From Vigna angularis (lineage: Eukaryota; Streptophyta; Magnoliopsida; Fabales; Fabaceae), in contig NC_068974.1 in assembly GCF_016808095.1 (NCBI RefSeq), forward strand, positions 7,440,001 to 7,504,000: a stretch of 64,000 bases of DNA, given 5' to 3'. Of the stretch, positions 12,401-24,330 are shown one piece after another. Positions within the stretch are counted from its first letter, which is position 1; every line of letters begins with the position of its first letter. A model generated the notes under the pieces. The model made no database searches. It saw nothing but the letters and a program-made list of their open reading frames with translations, and was not told where the DNA came from. The position numbers were made by a program, and so were the translations under genes.

Positions 12401-15400
12401 CTCTTCACGTCTGTTTTTGCAAGACATCCATCAAAATCAAATGCAGCAATTTTACTTGAATCACGTAGACCATCATCCTGTAAATTATCATACATTGAAC
12501 ATGGGATACATGTAAGCTAAGCATATCAGAATGCATTTATATGTATGTTCCTAATGGATTTTTAATCAGGCACCTTGCACAAGGTTATAGTCGTCTAAAG
12601 TACAACCAAACAACCAAATGAAAACCAAGACTATTAATCTCACCCGTTCCAGAAATATGACTGTTTGGAAAGCCTTCCATTTTGGTAGAAGGGTAGCATC
12701 CTGAATCAGGAAATAATTTGATCAAACACGAGATGAGAAAAAGACATCAAAATAGTACAGAAAATTGTAAAAATAACACTGATGAACCATCACAAAAAGA
12801 AAAAAACCGAAAAGAGTATAATCTTACCTTGTATTTGCTGTTGACATCAGAAACTGCAAATTTAATCCTCACCGCAGCTTTAACATCAGGTGTCCACAAC
12901 TGTGAGTAATAAACAATAAAAACATTTATAGGAACTCTTGCATCAAAGATCAGAAAAGTAAAGATCAACCAACACCTAGGTCAAATAGGTGATACAATGC
13001 ATAAGATAACCTTTTCTAACAAGTTAACCTATTCAAATAACTCAAACAATTCTCACAATATGGTAAATTATGCCATTCTTTCAAGTTACAAATTTCACAT
13101 CCCAGCTATTCATTAAACCAGTAATATACATTCTAACAACTTGGGCCACCCGTCAATTTTTCCTTCATGGAGCACCATAGATAAATCCTGGAAAATATAA
13201 TCTAAACCTACACTGAGTGCCTTTAAGTTCAACTGTATACATTCTTGACAGGCAAAATTAAGAATATCAAGAACCACTCTTTTTCAAATAATTACAAAAC
13301 AAAATTCGAAACATATTTCTTCATCAAATCCTCAAATCTAATATTCGTTACAGTACCTTTATTCAAGATCAAGAGATCTAGAATATCTTAAAGAAGAATT
13401 GATTTTTCTATTTTCTTATTGAATATTTTTTTTGGGATGATGAGGATAATCTAACCTTTAGCATTTGATACTTCTCAATCTCTTTCACAGTGTGTGTGCT
13501 TACCTTTCTTTTCTTTGAATCATGTTCCTCAGTCTCTTGAAGTTCATTTTCTACATCTTCTGTTGCTTTATGAACCTATTAAAAACGTGCAAAACACAAC
13601 CAGATAGAGTAGTTAATATAGATCAAAATTCAGAAGATCTTTTTCATTCATAATGCTACTACTATTACAGACATGTTAAAACAATTAAGATATAGAAAAA
13701 AAATCCAAATTAAAAGAGAAACACTTCAATCAAATTGAGTTATCACCTTCTCTTCCGACTTTCCATTTTCAGCAAATAATTTTATCAAAGCTTCCTGGTC
13801 ACTACTCTGCATAGATAAAAATAATACAAACAAAAATCATAAATTTTAAAAAAGAAAGTCATGAAAAGCTCCGCTAAAGCTTCAACATGCAGTCAAGATA
13901 TTAAACAGATTACAAGTCTACTGGTTATAATACTATCTATTTAACTAATCTAAAATGTCAAAATTTCTTTGAAAGATAAAAGCCATCAACTCCAATGCTC
14001 CAAGCGATACCAAATTAATGGCATAAAACAACTTAAGCATTAATAAAAATTGTCACACAAGTCTTAGTTTTAATGAATTTTAATAAATTTTAGTTTAAGA
14101 GTCTCATGAACACACTCTATAACTAAATCGTTCTAGTACACTCCTAACTATTAGTTAAATTTATTAAAAAATTACAAACAATGTTTCGTTAGATAAAAGG
14201 GGAAATGTCATAATCTTGTCATTGTTTTAACAAATTCAAAACAATAAACCAATAACAAAGGGTGTCTTCTAATAGCCTTTCTCATTTTTCTTACAAAAAA
14301 AATACATATCTGAAAATGTATAATTAACATCTTTTATGGGATCACCCACATCTTTGGCGTTAATAATCATGCTAGAACCCAATAGAACCACTATTAAAAA
14401 GGAAACGTATCTCTCCAATATGTGGAATTAACATTTCTAATAACAATCTTCATTCTTGTCTTATTATTTTAAAAGAGGAGAGTAAATTACAATAACATCA
14501 GTAATGTTTCACAAGATTACACAAACTCCCATAGGCATCTTCTCTTACAAGAGAAATGGCGAAATATTTTTCAAAAGTTAAGGAAATTATTATAGTGTAA
14601 CATTTTTCAAAAATTAAGACTATGTTTGGTTTTCAGTTTGGGATAATACAAATTCATTTTGAAAAGTAAGTTCAACCCAAGACATGTTTGGCTTATTCTC
14701 AAAAGTATATTTGTACCCTAAAATTAGTTTAGAAACTCAGTTCTGTACATGCAAGAGTTGAGTTGCATCTGCTTTAACCCAAACATAAGTTTGCAAATTC
14801 TAATCCAAAAGAGTTAGGGTAGGATTAACAAAAATAAGAAGTATGTTCATTGTCATGAAATGTTAGGGGTGTTGTTACTATATAAGTTCAGAAAAGAGTT
14901 TAACCCAAGAAATTGGTTTATTACTTAAGAGAGTACTACATCAAGTAGTTCATTATACTTAATGTAGGACTCCCAACATTGTTACTACCTTTTAAAGAAG
15001 GAAGCCCGAAGAGGCTTTACTCAATCAACACTCACCCAATCACAGTCTTTGTTTCTTTGAAGGCTTCACTTACCTATGGGTATACTGTTTCCACCTTAAT
15101 CCAGCCTAATTTTTTTTGTCACCTAAATCTCAACGAAAATAACAATCATTAGGACTTATATGCAAGAGAAGAGTCCAACCCAAAATACTAATCCTTTAAG
15201 TGGAAGAGTATCACTCCAAGTAGTTCATTCTACTCATGATGGAACTCCTATCAGGTGTTTATGTAACTTCATTACTAAACAAAGGAAAGAAAAGTAAAGG
15301 GAACTGTCTGAAAGAGAAAAAACAAGAGAAGAGACGGGAAACCTTCAAGGAAGAAAAGCCTTTGATTGCTTGAGGAGAGGAAGGAGAATGAGAGGCTACA

Positions 15401-15702
15401 GGGAAGCAATGGAGGTGGTGCCATTTGACGACGTCGTATGGACCATTGCCCTTGGAGACCAAAGCCAACCTCAAACTCTTTCCTTCAATGGCTTTGGAGC
15501 ACGCCTTGCACGACGCCCGGTTAGACTTCGCGTACTCCGCCACCATCGAATCGCGCGGCGCCATCAGGAGCGGCGGCGGGTTTCTGTTCCCCGACGGAGA
15601 GGCGGCGGCTGAGACGGATAGAAGAAGTGGAGAGAGGTTAGAGCGACCGACGTTGACGGCGAAGAAGTTAGGGGATCGCAGCATGGAAGGGCTCCATTGC
15701 AT
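9417..15702 (-). CDS. ZDP: Polynucleotide 3'-phosphatase ZDP (DNA 3'-phosphatase with PARP-type finger)
   Basis: Eleven exons join in frame with GT/AG at every junction: 15343-15702, 13747-13806, 13504-13575, 12828-12899, 12644-12700, 12401-12477, 12155-12236, 11922-12038, 10003-10139, 9808-9877, 9417-9461 (1149 bases, 382 residues). Residues 54-100 form a PARP-type finger with C65, C68, H96 and C99. A basic KKRK at 161-164 could serve nuclear import. The phosphatase domain has FDFDGC with catalytic D221 and D223, FTNES at 263-267, RKPKPGMW at 321-328 and YVGDAAGR at 348-355, ending PEDYFA. The family removes 3'-phosphates at DNA breaks, preparing ends for polymerase and ligase in base-excision and single-strand-break repair. 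The first 46 residues precede the region that aligns with known ZDPs and look like an organelle-targeting extension; M47 and M53 are alternative starts. One finger is seen; Arabidopsis ZDP is reported to have three. No lesion is visible. Confidence 0.93.
10272..10375. mobile_element. MITE-like inverted repeat in ZDP intron 8
   Basis: About 104 bp with imperfect terminal inverted repeats: left end TTAGGGTGCATCCGTGCACC, right end (reverse complement) TTAGGTGTATCCATACACC. The centre is AT-rich and non-coding. No clear target duplication. It sits between exons 9 and 8 of ZDP and does not touch splice sites. Confidence 0.55.
11663..11830. repeat. Two-copy ~83-bp tandem duplication in ZDP intron 8
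   Basis: Two diverged units share TAATTTTAA, GCTTTTGTTTCACT, TCTCAATCA, GTAATCCTA, TGTCCA/AGTCCA and AATGGAAAA in the same order. The units meet near 11744. Confidence 0.6.
13807..15342 (-). other. ZDP intron 1 (1536 bp) with an internal direct repeat
   Basis: The largest early intron of ZDP. It contains two imperfect direct copies of a ~90 bp segment, at about 14897-14990 and 15168-15262, both with the order CCAAC/TAACCCAA, AAGAGAGTA or GAAGAGTA, AAGTAGTTCATT and CTCCTAT/CTCCCAA. This looks like an old dispersed repeat, perhaps the two ends of one element about 270 bp apart. No coding sequence seen. Confidence 0.5.
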
Positions 15703-15771
15703 TTAGGAAGCAGAGTTTGAGTGAGAGAAATTGGGAGAAAACATGAAACAGAAAAGGTAACAAGTAACAAA

Positions 15772-15782
15772 TTTCGCGCCAA
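15772..15782. promoter_or_regulatory. E2F-type site upstream of ZDP
   Basis: TTTCGCGCCAA is a perfect match to the E2F consensus TTTSSCGC and lies about 70 bases upstream of the ZDP start codon, in promoter or 5' UTR. E2F sites are typical of plant DNA replication and repair genes, so S-phase-linked expression is a reasonable inference. CpG-containing octamers of this kind are rare in the AT-rich flank. Confidence 0.6.
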
Positions 15783-15849
15783 TTAGGTTTCACTTGATTG
15801 AGGGGATTGCAACGGGAGAAAGTTATTTTGACACCGGGTTTTATAATCA

Positions 15850-17109
15850 CATGCATTTGGAACTGTGATTAATAATAAAATATGAAATTAAGATTTTAAA
15901 TTGAAATCTAAATTAAATTATTGAATATAAAAGTTAATATAAAAAATTGAAAGCATGGTTAGTAATAGTATCAATGGTCATTGCAATTACCCTTACGTAA
16001 CTATTTATTAAATATATTTCCTTTACGAGAACTTTTCTTAATAAAATATTAATTTATAGGGTTATAGAGTGAATATAAAAAAAACTATGACGTCTCTTAG
16101 AGTAATATTGAGACCAATTATTAAGGAAAAGATTCGCTTAATTTTTATTTTCTTTTTTGTTTACCCAGAGCTTGATATCCGAAGAATATAGCTCAGCAAT
16201 AGAAATAATTCTTATACTAATTGGAAATAACTTCTAAATTAGGAGAAACATTTCAAGATCTCATTTCTATCGTACTAAAACTAGCAGAGTTTAAATATCT
16301 CATTTTAGTAAGTTAAAAACTTAATATTTATAAATTTAGTTAAATATAATATTTATATTATTTTTTATATTTAATCTATAATTTAAATAAAAATAATGTA
16401 AGAGAAAGTGTATAAATTGCAAATTTATATGAAAAATAAAGTGTATAAATTTCAAATGTATATGAAAAATAAATAGTTAGTTGTAACTACATTATATGGT
16501 AGTCAAATAGAATAGTCAAAGAGTGTTTTTTAATTAAGTTTCAAGCTTTTTTATTTTTTAATATTTTTAATTGAGTTTATATTATATTTTTTTGTTTATT
16601 AAGTTTTTATTACTTAATTTTTTTTTTTGTTAATTAGGTAACATCATGATTTTTATTATATTTACTATAGAAAAAATTAATCGGATATACAAGATTTTAA
16701 TTTTGTTAATTTTTTACAACATTGAAAATACTTAAATTTTTTCTTTGGTTTGAATGATTATATGTTATTAAATCTTTCATGAACAGATTAATCAATTCAT
16801 TAAGAACTTAATAAAGTCATGAAGACTTTTTTTCACATTTTAAACTTTATAAAAAAAATTAATTGATTTTAGTAACGGTTGTATGTTTAATAAAATCTTT
16901 GTAAATACTTTGTGCGAAAGATTCAATGAACATATAAAAACTAAAAAATTTTATACGCATCTTCATCATCTTTTTCAAACATCATAATCAAAATATACTT
17001 GTTGTGAAGTGACTCTTCACTTCATTTAACAAGTTTTTGAATATCATAATTAAATTTCATTATGTAAACCAATGTTGCAAGATACAAATAAAGTATTATT
17101 AAGACTTTA
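15850..17109. other. AT-rich intergenic DNA
   Basis: Upstream flank of ZDP. Very AT-rich, no open frame of note and no element that I recognise. Confidence 0.6.
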
Positions 17110-19538
17110 TGTAACATCCCCAAAAATACAGTAAAAACTATATAATAGAATAATTACATTTAATAATAATTCAGATCAGTCTTACATTAAGAAAAGCGTA
17201 CGGTTTTGGCCGAACGGCCTTACAAAGCAAAACGAGAAAGTAAAACTGTACAAAGGTACACTTCTGACCAAACGGTTTACAAAAGGAACTACCAAACGGT
17301 CATACAAAAATAAAAAGAGAAGGTGATCGATCGACCACCATAATATAAAACTAAACTACTAATCGAACGTCCTACTGTTCGGTCTTAACTTCAACCTCAA
17401 CTAGGTTTTCTTCTTCCAGTGCATCCTCCAACCGCTCGTCTCCTTATGCTCATCCACAACGGATGATCATTGCAATGACAAAAACGGACGTACAAAGACA
17501 TGACAAGAAACACAGGGTAAGCTTATGTAATTTAATTCATGTATAAACATACACTTCATACAATCAACCAAACAATATAATTCATCATACGTTTCTTACA
17601 AAACCTAATACTAGACTGACTGTCTGGACTGTATGAAATCTGTGTAGCTACAGGCGTTCGTGCACCCGGGTGATGTAGTAATTGGGATGCCCTCAACAGC
17701 TGCCACCCGAGGTTAGTCCTATCTGTCCAAAGTACTCCTCAGGACTAGGACTTCTTGTCGTTCCCACACATGACCTATCCTCCTCTACGTGAAGACGAGT
17801 ACTCACGGAACATCAGGATGAACAGTCAGCTTAGCATACCCACAGTCATACTTTACCACTTCCAATATTCATTCATGAGTCGTTCCTCCCCGGAACGCTC
17901 GTCCATAATCCAACCAATTCTATCCATATCACGTTTTCTTCATCTTTCATTAATAAGTATCTCATTTAACCACCTCGTACAAAGATTCATAAGGATTCCA
18001 AATAACGAACGTTCAACCCGAACTCAGAACGAGACCGAACACGTGGAGCGAGACCGATAGATCTCCAATTCCAGAATAGATTAAGACCAAGGGGTTGATA
18101 TCGGGTTGCGAAAGATAACAAGTACAATCATATATCACAAGAAACGAATGGAACGAACGTTAATTACAAAAATGAGCCAATTAGATGAACTGACTCTTGA
18201 GAGCTCCAACTGAACATCAAAAAGACCATGTCACGTACGAAGACTCTAGGATGGAACCAATGGATACGGACACTTCAAGACATTCAAAAATCATACTTAG
18301 AAGGATTCACATGAAGAAGTCGAACGCTTGTGAATACTTAGCTTGTTTAAGTTTAGTATCAAGAAATCCAAATGTCAGTCAAAGACTGAACAATATAGTG
18401 AGCGAGCCCTAGTGGCTTGAACGAACGCTCTTATTATAAAGTTTAGCTTAAGGATTTAGAACGAGTGCCTGGTGTAAGACCAAACACTTACTTAGGACGA
18501 ACACTTGGTATAAGACCAAGTGCTACTGAAATTAAAGAGAAGAGGCTTGATAATTATACTAAGATACTATTGGAGTAGTGTTTAAGAATAACTAAAATAT
18601 ACAATTATATATATATATTTACAAAATTTAGGTTTATCACAGAATACCAAGACACAACTATGCTTGACCGAACGCTTTTGGCAAAGTAGTTCGAAATGAA
18701 GACGCTCGTCTTCAACTAGGATTCTTCCCAAATGAAAGAATCCAATTCTACCCAAGTTTATTAGAAATGTTGAACGGTCAATGACCGTTCAGCGACGAAC
18801 GTACCCTTTCATAGAGAAATTTAATATTCATAATTCATTTATCTCAATTCAATGTCTCAACATTTATCTATATAAGTTCATACCATCATATCATAGTCAA
18901 ATTTCATAATTCATACAATCCAAACATATCACCCATCATGTATCATATTTATTCAGTCAATCCAACGAACGTTCATACAACACATTAAACATACCAATTA
19001 AATTAAATAAGCTTCCCTTACCTCTGAGCGTGAACGAACGTCCTAGAGGTAGAAGTACGGTTCGCTCGACTACAAATCCTTCTACTCTCAACGCTCAATA
19101 ACTCTTCGAACTACATCAAATAGCAGAAAACCAACAATGGCTCAGACAGGATGACAGCATGCAACCAGAACTTGATTTGCATGTACCAGAGAATGAACGA
19201 CTTAGCTAGAAAAGAACTTACCAGTTCAGAACTCAAAAGTGATCGTTTCAAACTAAAGCTCTTGACGTCGGGAGTGCTTCTACGGTGTCTGAATGTAGAT
19301 CGGAGAAAAGAAAAGGTGAGAAGTAGGAGAAAATGAGAATTTCAGAGTTTGGGAAAGAAGGGTGCATGCAGAGAGTGTGACGGAAATTTCTAAAAAATCA
19401 GTTTTGCTTCCCACTTCAAAACGAGCGTCCGCTCATCTGCCAACACCTGCCTTCCACTATCTGATTTCCAGATCCTCGTTGCTTGACACCTGGCGTCCGT
19501 TCAGAGGGTTTTTGGGTGCGTTTTTAATGATTCTGACA
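17110..19538 (-). mobile_element. Probable solo gypsy LTR, 2.4 kb
   Basis: On the minus strand the block starts TGTCAGAATCATTAAAAACG and ends GGGGATGTTACA, a 3' end common in chromovirus (Tekay/Del) LTRs. The flanks are CTTTA (17105-17109) and ATTTA (19539-19543), a one-mismatch 5-bp target duplication. No gag or pol is attached on either side. The block is richer in CpG than its surroundings and carries many CGAACG / CGTTCG words. The minus-strand sequence near 19360-19240 has the pyrimidine-rich look of an LTR transcribed region followed by a possible donor. Lineage assignment is tentative. Confidence 0.55.
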
Positions 19539-20019
19539 ATTTAGTCATTTTTAGATAAACAATTGAGTATTGCCTATAATAACAATTACTTTTGGCTAAG
19601 AAATTGAATTTTTTTTTTAAACAACAAATGTTACTAACTAAAATAATGAGTGTTCCTTAAAATAAGAGAAGTGATATAAATATCACAAGGTGGCCAACTA
19701 AAAGAGATTTAATATCATATGAAGAGTATATGATTTATAATAACTATTTTAGGTTATTAATGAACAATAGAGGTCTTGAAAGATAATCATTATAAATCTT
19801 TTCTAGTCATTATGAGTCTTGAAATTCCTTTGTTAATTAAGTTGCATTTGATAGCATACATCACTCCAATTTTTCGCTTTTTTAACTTAAGTAGCTACAT
19901 AAATAATCCTATTTCAATTATTTACTTTTAAAATAATATTGCACACTTGAGCCAACCACATGAAGGATTGACACTACTCTTTACCTAAAAACTTTATTAA
20001 GGCAATGGACTAATGTGTC

Positions 20020-20135
20020 TTCACCTTTATATGGTGTTTCACTTTCTCATTTATACCTAATGTGTGACTTAGATTCACACTTGAAATTCTAACAATCTCT
20101 CCCTTCAAGGATGAGTCTCTTCCATATTGGTACAC
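20020..20135. repeat. Dispersed legume-type repeat
   Basis: Contains ACCTAATGTGTGACTTAGA, then ACACTTGAAATTCTAACAAT, then TTCCATATTGGTAC. A related copy lies at about 40408-40480 in an intron of the GEM-like gene, with TACTTGAAATTCTAACAAT and TTTCATATTGGTAC. I recognise the wording as a widespread legume repeat but cannot name its class. Confidence 0.5.
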
Positions 20136-20170
20136 TCCACCTCCAAAGAAATCATTTCTAACCACGAGTA

Positions 20171-21330
20171 TTGATAAGTGCATATTTATGTCCTTATTTA
20201 GTCTTTAATATTGGATTCTTAATTGTTTTTTGTACTTTAATAGAATATTTTAATTAGGATTTGTTATAATTAGTTTTATTTAGCATGACATAAACATGTT
20301 AAAAATAACTTTTTAGTTGCATAAATGTTTTTTGGATATTTTGATGTGTGTTAGTGCAGCTCCGGCTAAGTTGAGCTCACTGAGATGTGAAAATAATTTG
20401 GTTAAAGTTTCATGACATCTTAAAGATAAATCCAAGAATGAAAAGTAATTAAGACCACAAGAAGTTAATCCAAGTATAGCATGAAAAAGTGAAAAAATTT
20501 GGCTAAGATAAGAAAAGGGAACAAACTACAAAAATTGGATACTGCCGTTTTTTTCTATTTTTTCTACAAAAATGAGCTTTGATAATTGATAAATGTTTGT
20601 GATTAAAGATAATTTGGGAAAACCATATCTTAAGATATTTTAATTGATATTGTTAAATAATTATCTTATTTAACTATATCAATAAATATCAAAAGATACT
20701 ATTTACCATTTCTTTTTTAATATAGCATATATCTTCTCAAATATTTTAAGATTTTTACAAAAATCAAATATATCTTGAAGATATTGGATTATTTAAAAGA
20801 TAATTGGAGGAGATTACATAATAATAAAGAAGATTACAACAACATAAAAGCCTGAAACAAAGCCCAATCTAATTTTTATATAAAGAGACTTAGGGAAACA
20901 CATTGGGGAGCTTACGAACCCTTTAGGGGTTATAATTTCGTCCTCTCTCTTCTCTCAAGTTTTTCACCCTCCTTTCTTTTGTTTTTCATGTTATTTCTAC
21001 ATTTCTTGGATTTCTAAGCCTCTAGGATTGATTCTGTTGTAATTTCTTAATTGGATTCTGAGGTTAGATGAATAAATTTGTTTGTTCTTTTTAATTATTG
21101 TTGTGATTTATTCTTATCTATGTCTTTTGCTTCTTAATCAAGTAAAAGTAATAATTTTTCAATTAAAGCAAGTTAACATGGTGTTAAATCTACATAACAT
21201 ATCAATCATATGAATTCAAAGGTTTTTATTTTTAATTGAGAATTTACTTTGATTCAAGTTAGAATCTAAATCTCACACAATTTAAAAGTCTGCCAAGTAA
21301 TAACGCAATCACAATTTAATCCCTGCATGC
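20171..21330 (+). mobile_element. Athila-type LTR remnant
   Basis: Starts TGATAAGTGCATATTTATG, a form common at the start of Athila-type LTRs. It has a plausible promoter and transcript start region (TATATAAAGAGACTTAGGG at about 20877-20895), followed by pyrimidine-rich leader and AT-rich sequence. No PBS or coding sequence follows. The right edge is unclear; it fades into sequence leading to the CACTA-like end. Confidence 0.45.
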
Positions 21331-21940
21331 ATTTTCCCCGATTTCCTTAAAACAAAACTTTTTTTCCATAACGTTTCCCCCCTTTTTACCAAAACCCACT
21401 AACCTTAAAAGCCATTTTAGAGATTGAACAAACCAATGCAACATTAGAAAATTCTCAATTTTTCACGGAAAAACGATAACTCAACTCCTCTCATAGGATA
21501 CCCGAATGAGCATTAAGATAGGAGAACATGCCATACCTTATATAACAAATGGGTACAGTAAAAAAAAAACTCCTCATACCTGGATTTTGATTCCTCTTCA
21601 TAGGTAACGCACACTCCCACTGAATCCAGTGACTTTCTCAACCCTCTTTTACACTCTTAGGTTTCTCAAGATGTGTATCCTTCCTTCTCTAGCCCCATTT
21701 TTAGGTTCCATCTAAATCTCCAATTCAGATCCCTGAAACCCTAAAATAATTCTCACCATCCTCTGATTCCATCTTCCCTTACTTACCTTAAAACCGAGCC
21801 TTAATCCCTAGCTCTGTTTCTCTTCGAGCTTTTAATGTTTGTTGTTATTTCCCCTCTGACCCTAGAGTTTCGGATAAGAAAAAAAAAGGAGAAGAAGAGA
21901 AGAAAATAGAGAAGAAAAGGGAAGAACGAGCCTTCCAATT

Positions 21941-22007
21941 TAAGCATGCCTCGACCCTGAATTCTCTGTCACCAAAGCATGCCTCGACCCTGAATTCTCT
22001 GTCCCCA
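21941..22007. repeat. Perfect 33-bp-spaced tandem duplication
   Basis: The phrase AAGCATGCCTCGACCCTGAA, continuing TTCTCTGTC, is present twice in direct succession, once followed by ACCA and once by CCCA. It lies in a stretch (about 21350-22160) with pyrimidine-rich text and minus-strand splice-donor-like words, which I could not assign to a gene. Confidence 0.7.
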
Positions 22008-22184
22008 GTGTATTTGGACTTCTCAGCCAACCCCAAGAAATAAGTAAAATAAATAAGTAAAAGAAATAAGTACAGAAAATATAACCAGTTTTTGTTTCCA
22101 GTCTGTTTCGAAACCACATTCTCACTACACCCAACTCGAGAGAACTCAAAATCTTTTTTCAAATTTTTTTAAACATCCAATGAA

Positions 22185-22326
22185 CAATAAAAAGTGGTAT
22201 CTATTATACTATAATAGACAACGCTTTTTTAAAAAGCGTTATCTATTTGTTTATTTTAAATTATAAATTAAAAAAATAATATTAATTACTTATAGATAGC
22301 GCTTTTTTTAAAAGGCGCTATCTATT

Positions 22327-22389
<63 letters not shown>

Positions 22390-22493
22390 TTTTTTAAATA
22401 AGCGTTATCTATTGTTCTCCATATTCATAGATAGCGTTTTTTTAAAAATGCGCTATATATTGAGCGCTATCTATAGTCAATGTTGTAGTAGTG
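22185..22493 (-). mobile_element. One terminus of a CACTA-like transposon
   Basis: On the minus strand the terminus reads CACTACTACAACATTGACTA, a CACTA-type end. It is followed by repeated subterminal palindromes built on AGATAGCGCTTTTT and its complement, at about 22217-22243, 22293-22325, 22395-22413, 22426-22460 and 22462-22476. Such subterminal arrays are characteristic of En/Spm (CACTA) elements, where the transposase-associated protein binds. No matching opposite terminus was found to the left, so this is probably a truncated copy. An (AT)n microsatellite splits the array. Confidence 0.6.
22331..22386. repeat. (AT)n microsatellite
   Basis: Uninterrupted alternating AT within the CACTA-like terminus, between two of its subterminal palindromes. 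Confidence 0.9.
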
Positions 22494-22519
22494 GTGATTG
22501 AATGAGTTTTTGCCAATAA

Positions 22520-22740
22520 TTAAAATGTACTTTGATTAGTGGTAAAAACTTTAACAAAAATTAATCAAGGATGTATTTTCATTAATTAGTTTTTTACTTG
22601 ATATAAGAGGTAAACAAATATATATGATTATGCATAGTAATATTTAATTGAGAATGTACTTTGGTTAAATTTACTATGATTAATCTACAAATTTCTTGCT
22701 TTTAATTAAGAATGTACTTTGGTTAAAAGTGAGAATGCCA
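22520..22740. repeat. Recurring AATTGAGAATGTACTTTGGTTAA module
   Basis: Copies at about 22528-22546, 22648-22670 and 22702-22724; a related copy sits at about 21228-21255 in the Athila-type LTR remnant. This hints that the sequence on both sides of the CACTA-like end belonged to one LTR before insertion. Confidence 0.45.
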
Positions 22741-23324
22741 AAAAAAAGATAAAACACATTCATCTAACACTTTAAAATAATAAAAATATAATTATATTTA
22801 TATTATTTTTTATTTTAAAATTTATAATACATATTATTAAATAGAGTGTCAAATTGGTGTATTTTTAACTTAAGTATTAGAATAATTTAGCTTTTTTCAT
22901 AAAGAAAAAAATAATTTATTCTTCATTTTGTTATAAAAGAACATGATACATGAATATAATAGACTTTGAATATATATAATAAGGGGTTTACAATTAGGAT
23001 TACAATCTATACTATCCGAAATCAGGTGCTAGTACAAGTACCACCAATACTAACATTAAGTGCTAATTTGTGTGCTAGAGAGTGGCTGAAGTTTGCTTAT
23101 TTTGTTGGAATAGGATGCATATTTGGCACCTTTGGTGTGGGTGGTTGGTTGGAGGAAGGTCAACCGCTTTGGGAGGCATAAGTATAATTTCTTCTTCGAG
23201 GTTTCATATTCTTTGGGATTATTTGTAGAATCAAGATCATAAAAAAATATTTTTCACTAAACCTTTTTCAAATGTGTGGGGACAAATGTACAATTCCCCA
23301 AGTCCTTGTATAAGGAGAGATGTG

Positions 23325-24330
23325 GTCTCTGTATAGATTTATGAGAACTTTATCATGCTAGTCTAGAGGAATGCAAAAATCATTTACATGGGCATATTTT
23401 GTTCACAGAAGGGGATAAACCACTTACACATTTAGACTTTTGTAAAAAACTAGATGTGACTTTGAAGCATTTGGATCAATGGAAGGAAATTCTACTTGGC
23501 AAAGGTTTTTATGAATTTGTTTTTTCTTCTTTAAAAGACATGCGAAGGGTTTTGACCATTGGAACTTGGAATTTATCTCCCGACATTCTTTGTGTTTTTT
23601 CTTGTACAAAAGGTTGTCTCGGCTTCCATGAAACTCACAAAAACTCAATGTTGGGTTCAAATTCATGAGCTTCCTTTAGAGTATTAGCAACTGAAAACGA
23701 TTTTCTCAATAACATGTGAAATTGGTACACTTTTATCTTTAGATAATTGTACCAAAAATAAGTATTGAAGTTTCTTTGCGCATGTCTTGGTTGATGTTGA
23801 TTTCTTATCTGAATTTCCTAATCAAATTTTGGTGGAAAGATCATGCGTTTATTGTTGATGTGAGTATCAGAAATTCCCTTATTTTGTTCAAATTGAAAAT
23901 TATTGGACATTATCTATCTAATTGTAAAAGGTTATAACATGATGCTAATGTTATTTATGGTGGGAAGAAAATAATTGGCGTGAAAATAGAACAATATTAT
24001 CGTCCTAAAGTGGTTGGTGTCCAAAATGGAACTAAAGGCTCACTAGCTCAAGTAGTGGAACGTGTAGTTGAGCCTATGATGAAGTTTCTGGCGAAGCCTG
24101 TGGTACAACCTCACAGACTCAGCCAATGATGGTTAATCATGATAATATTTGTGTTGTGAATGGATCTTGTTAAGAATCTTGGTAGTTGTGTGCTAGAGGA
24201 ATCTAATTCCTTTGTTGGTATGCCTTCTTTGGAGGATGTCACTCCCACTGTCAATAGTAGTTCAACAATTAGATTCAACTCAAAGTAATTTAATGATAAT
24301 TCCTAATCCTTTGACGTATAAGAATATTTG
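23325..24330 (+). pseudogene. LINE-type DUF4283 / zinc-knuckle protein, degenerate
   Basis: Three plus-strand frames give fragments of the plant DUF4283 family, the RNA-binding ORF1-like protein of LINEs. Visible parts are FTEGDKPLTHLDFCKKLDV, LDQWKEILLGKGFYEFVFSS, DMRRVLTIGTWNLSPDILCV (23399-23590), then IHELPLE-like and ACGIGT-like text in other frames, and a CCHC knuckle near 23880-23930 (FCSN then IGHYLSNCKR). A one-base loss beside the second knuckle cysteine breaks the frame there. Further text KKIIGVKIEQYYRPKVVGVQ follows at about 23963-24022. No LINE reverse transcriptase follows. Several frame breaks make it non-functional. Confidence 0.65.
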
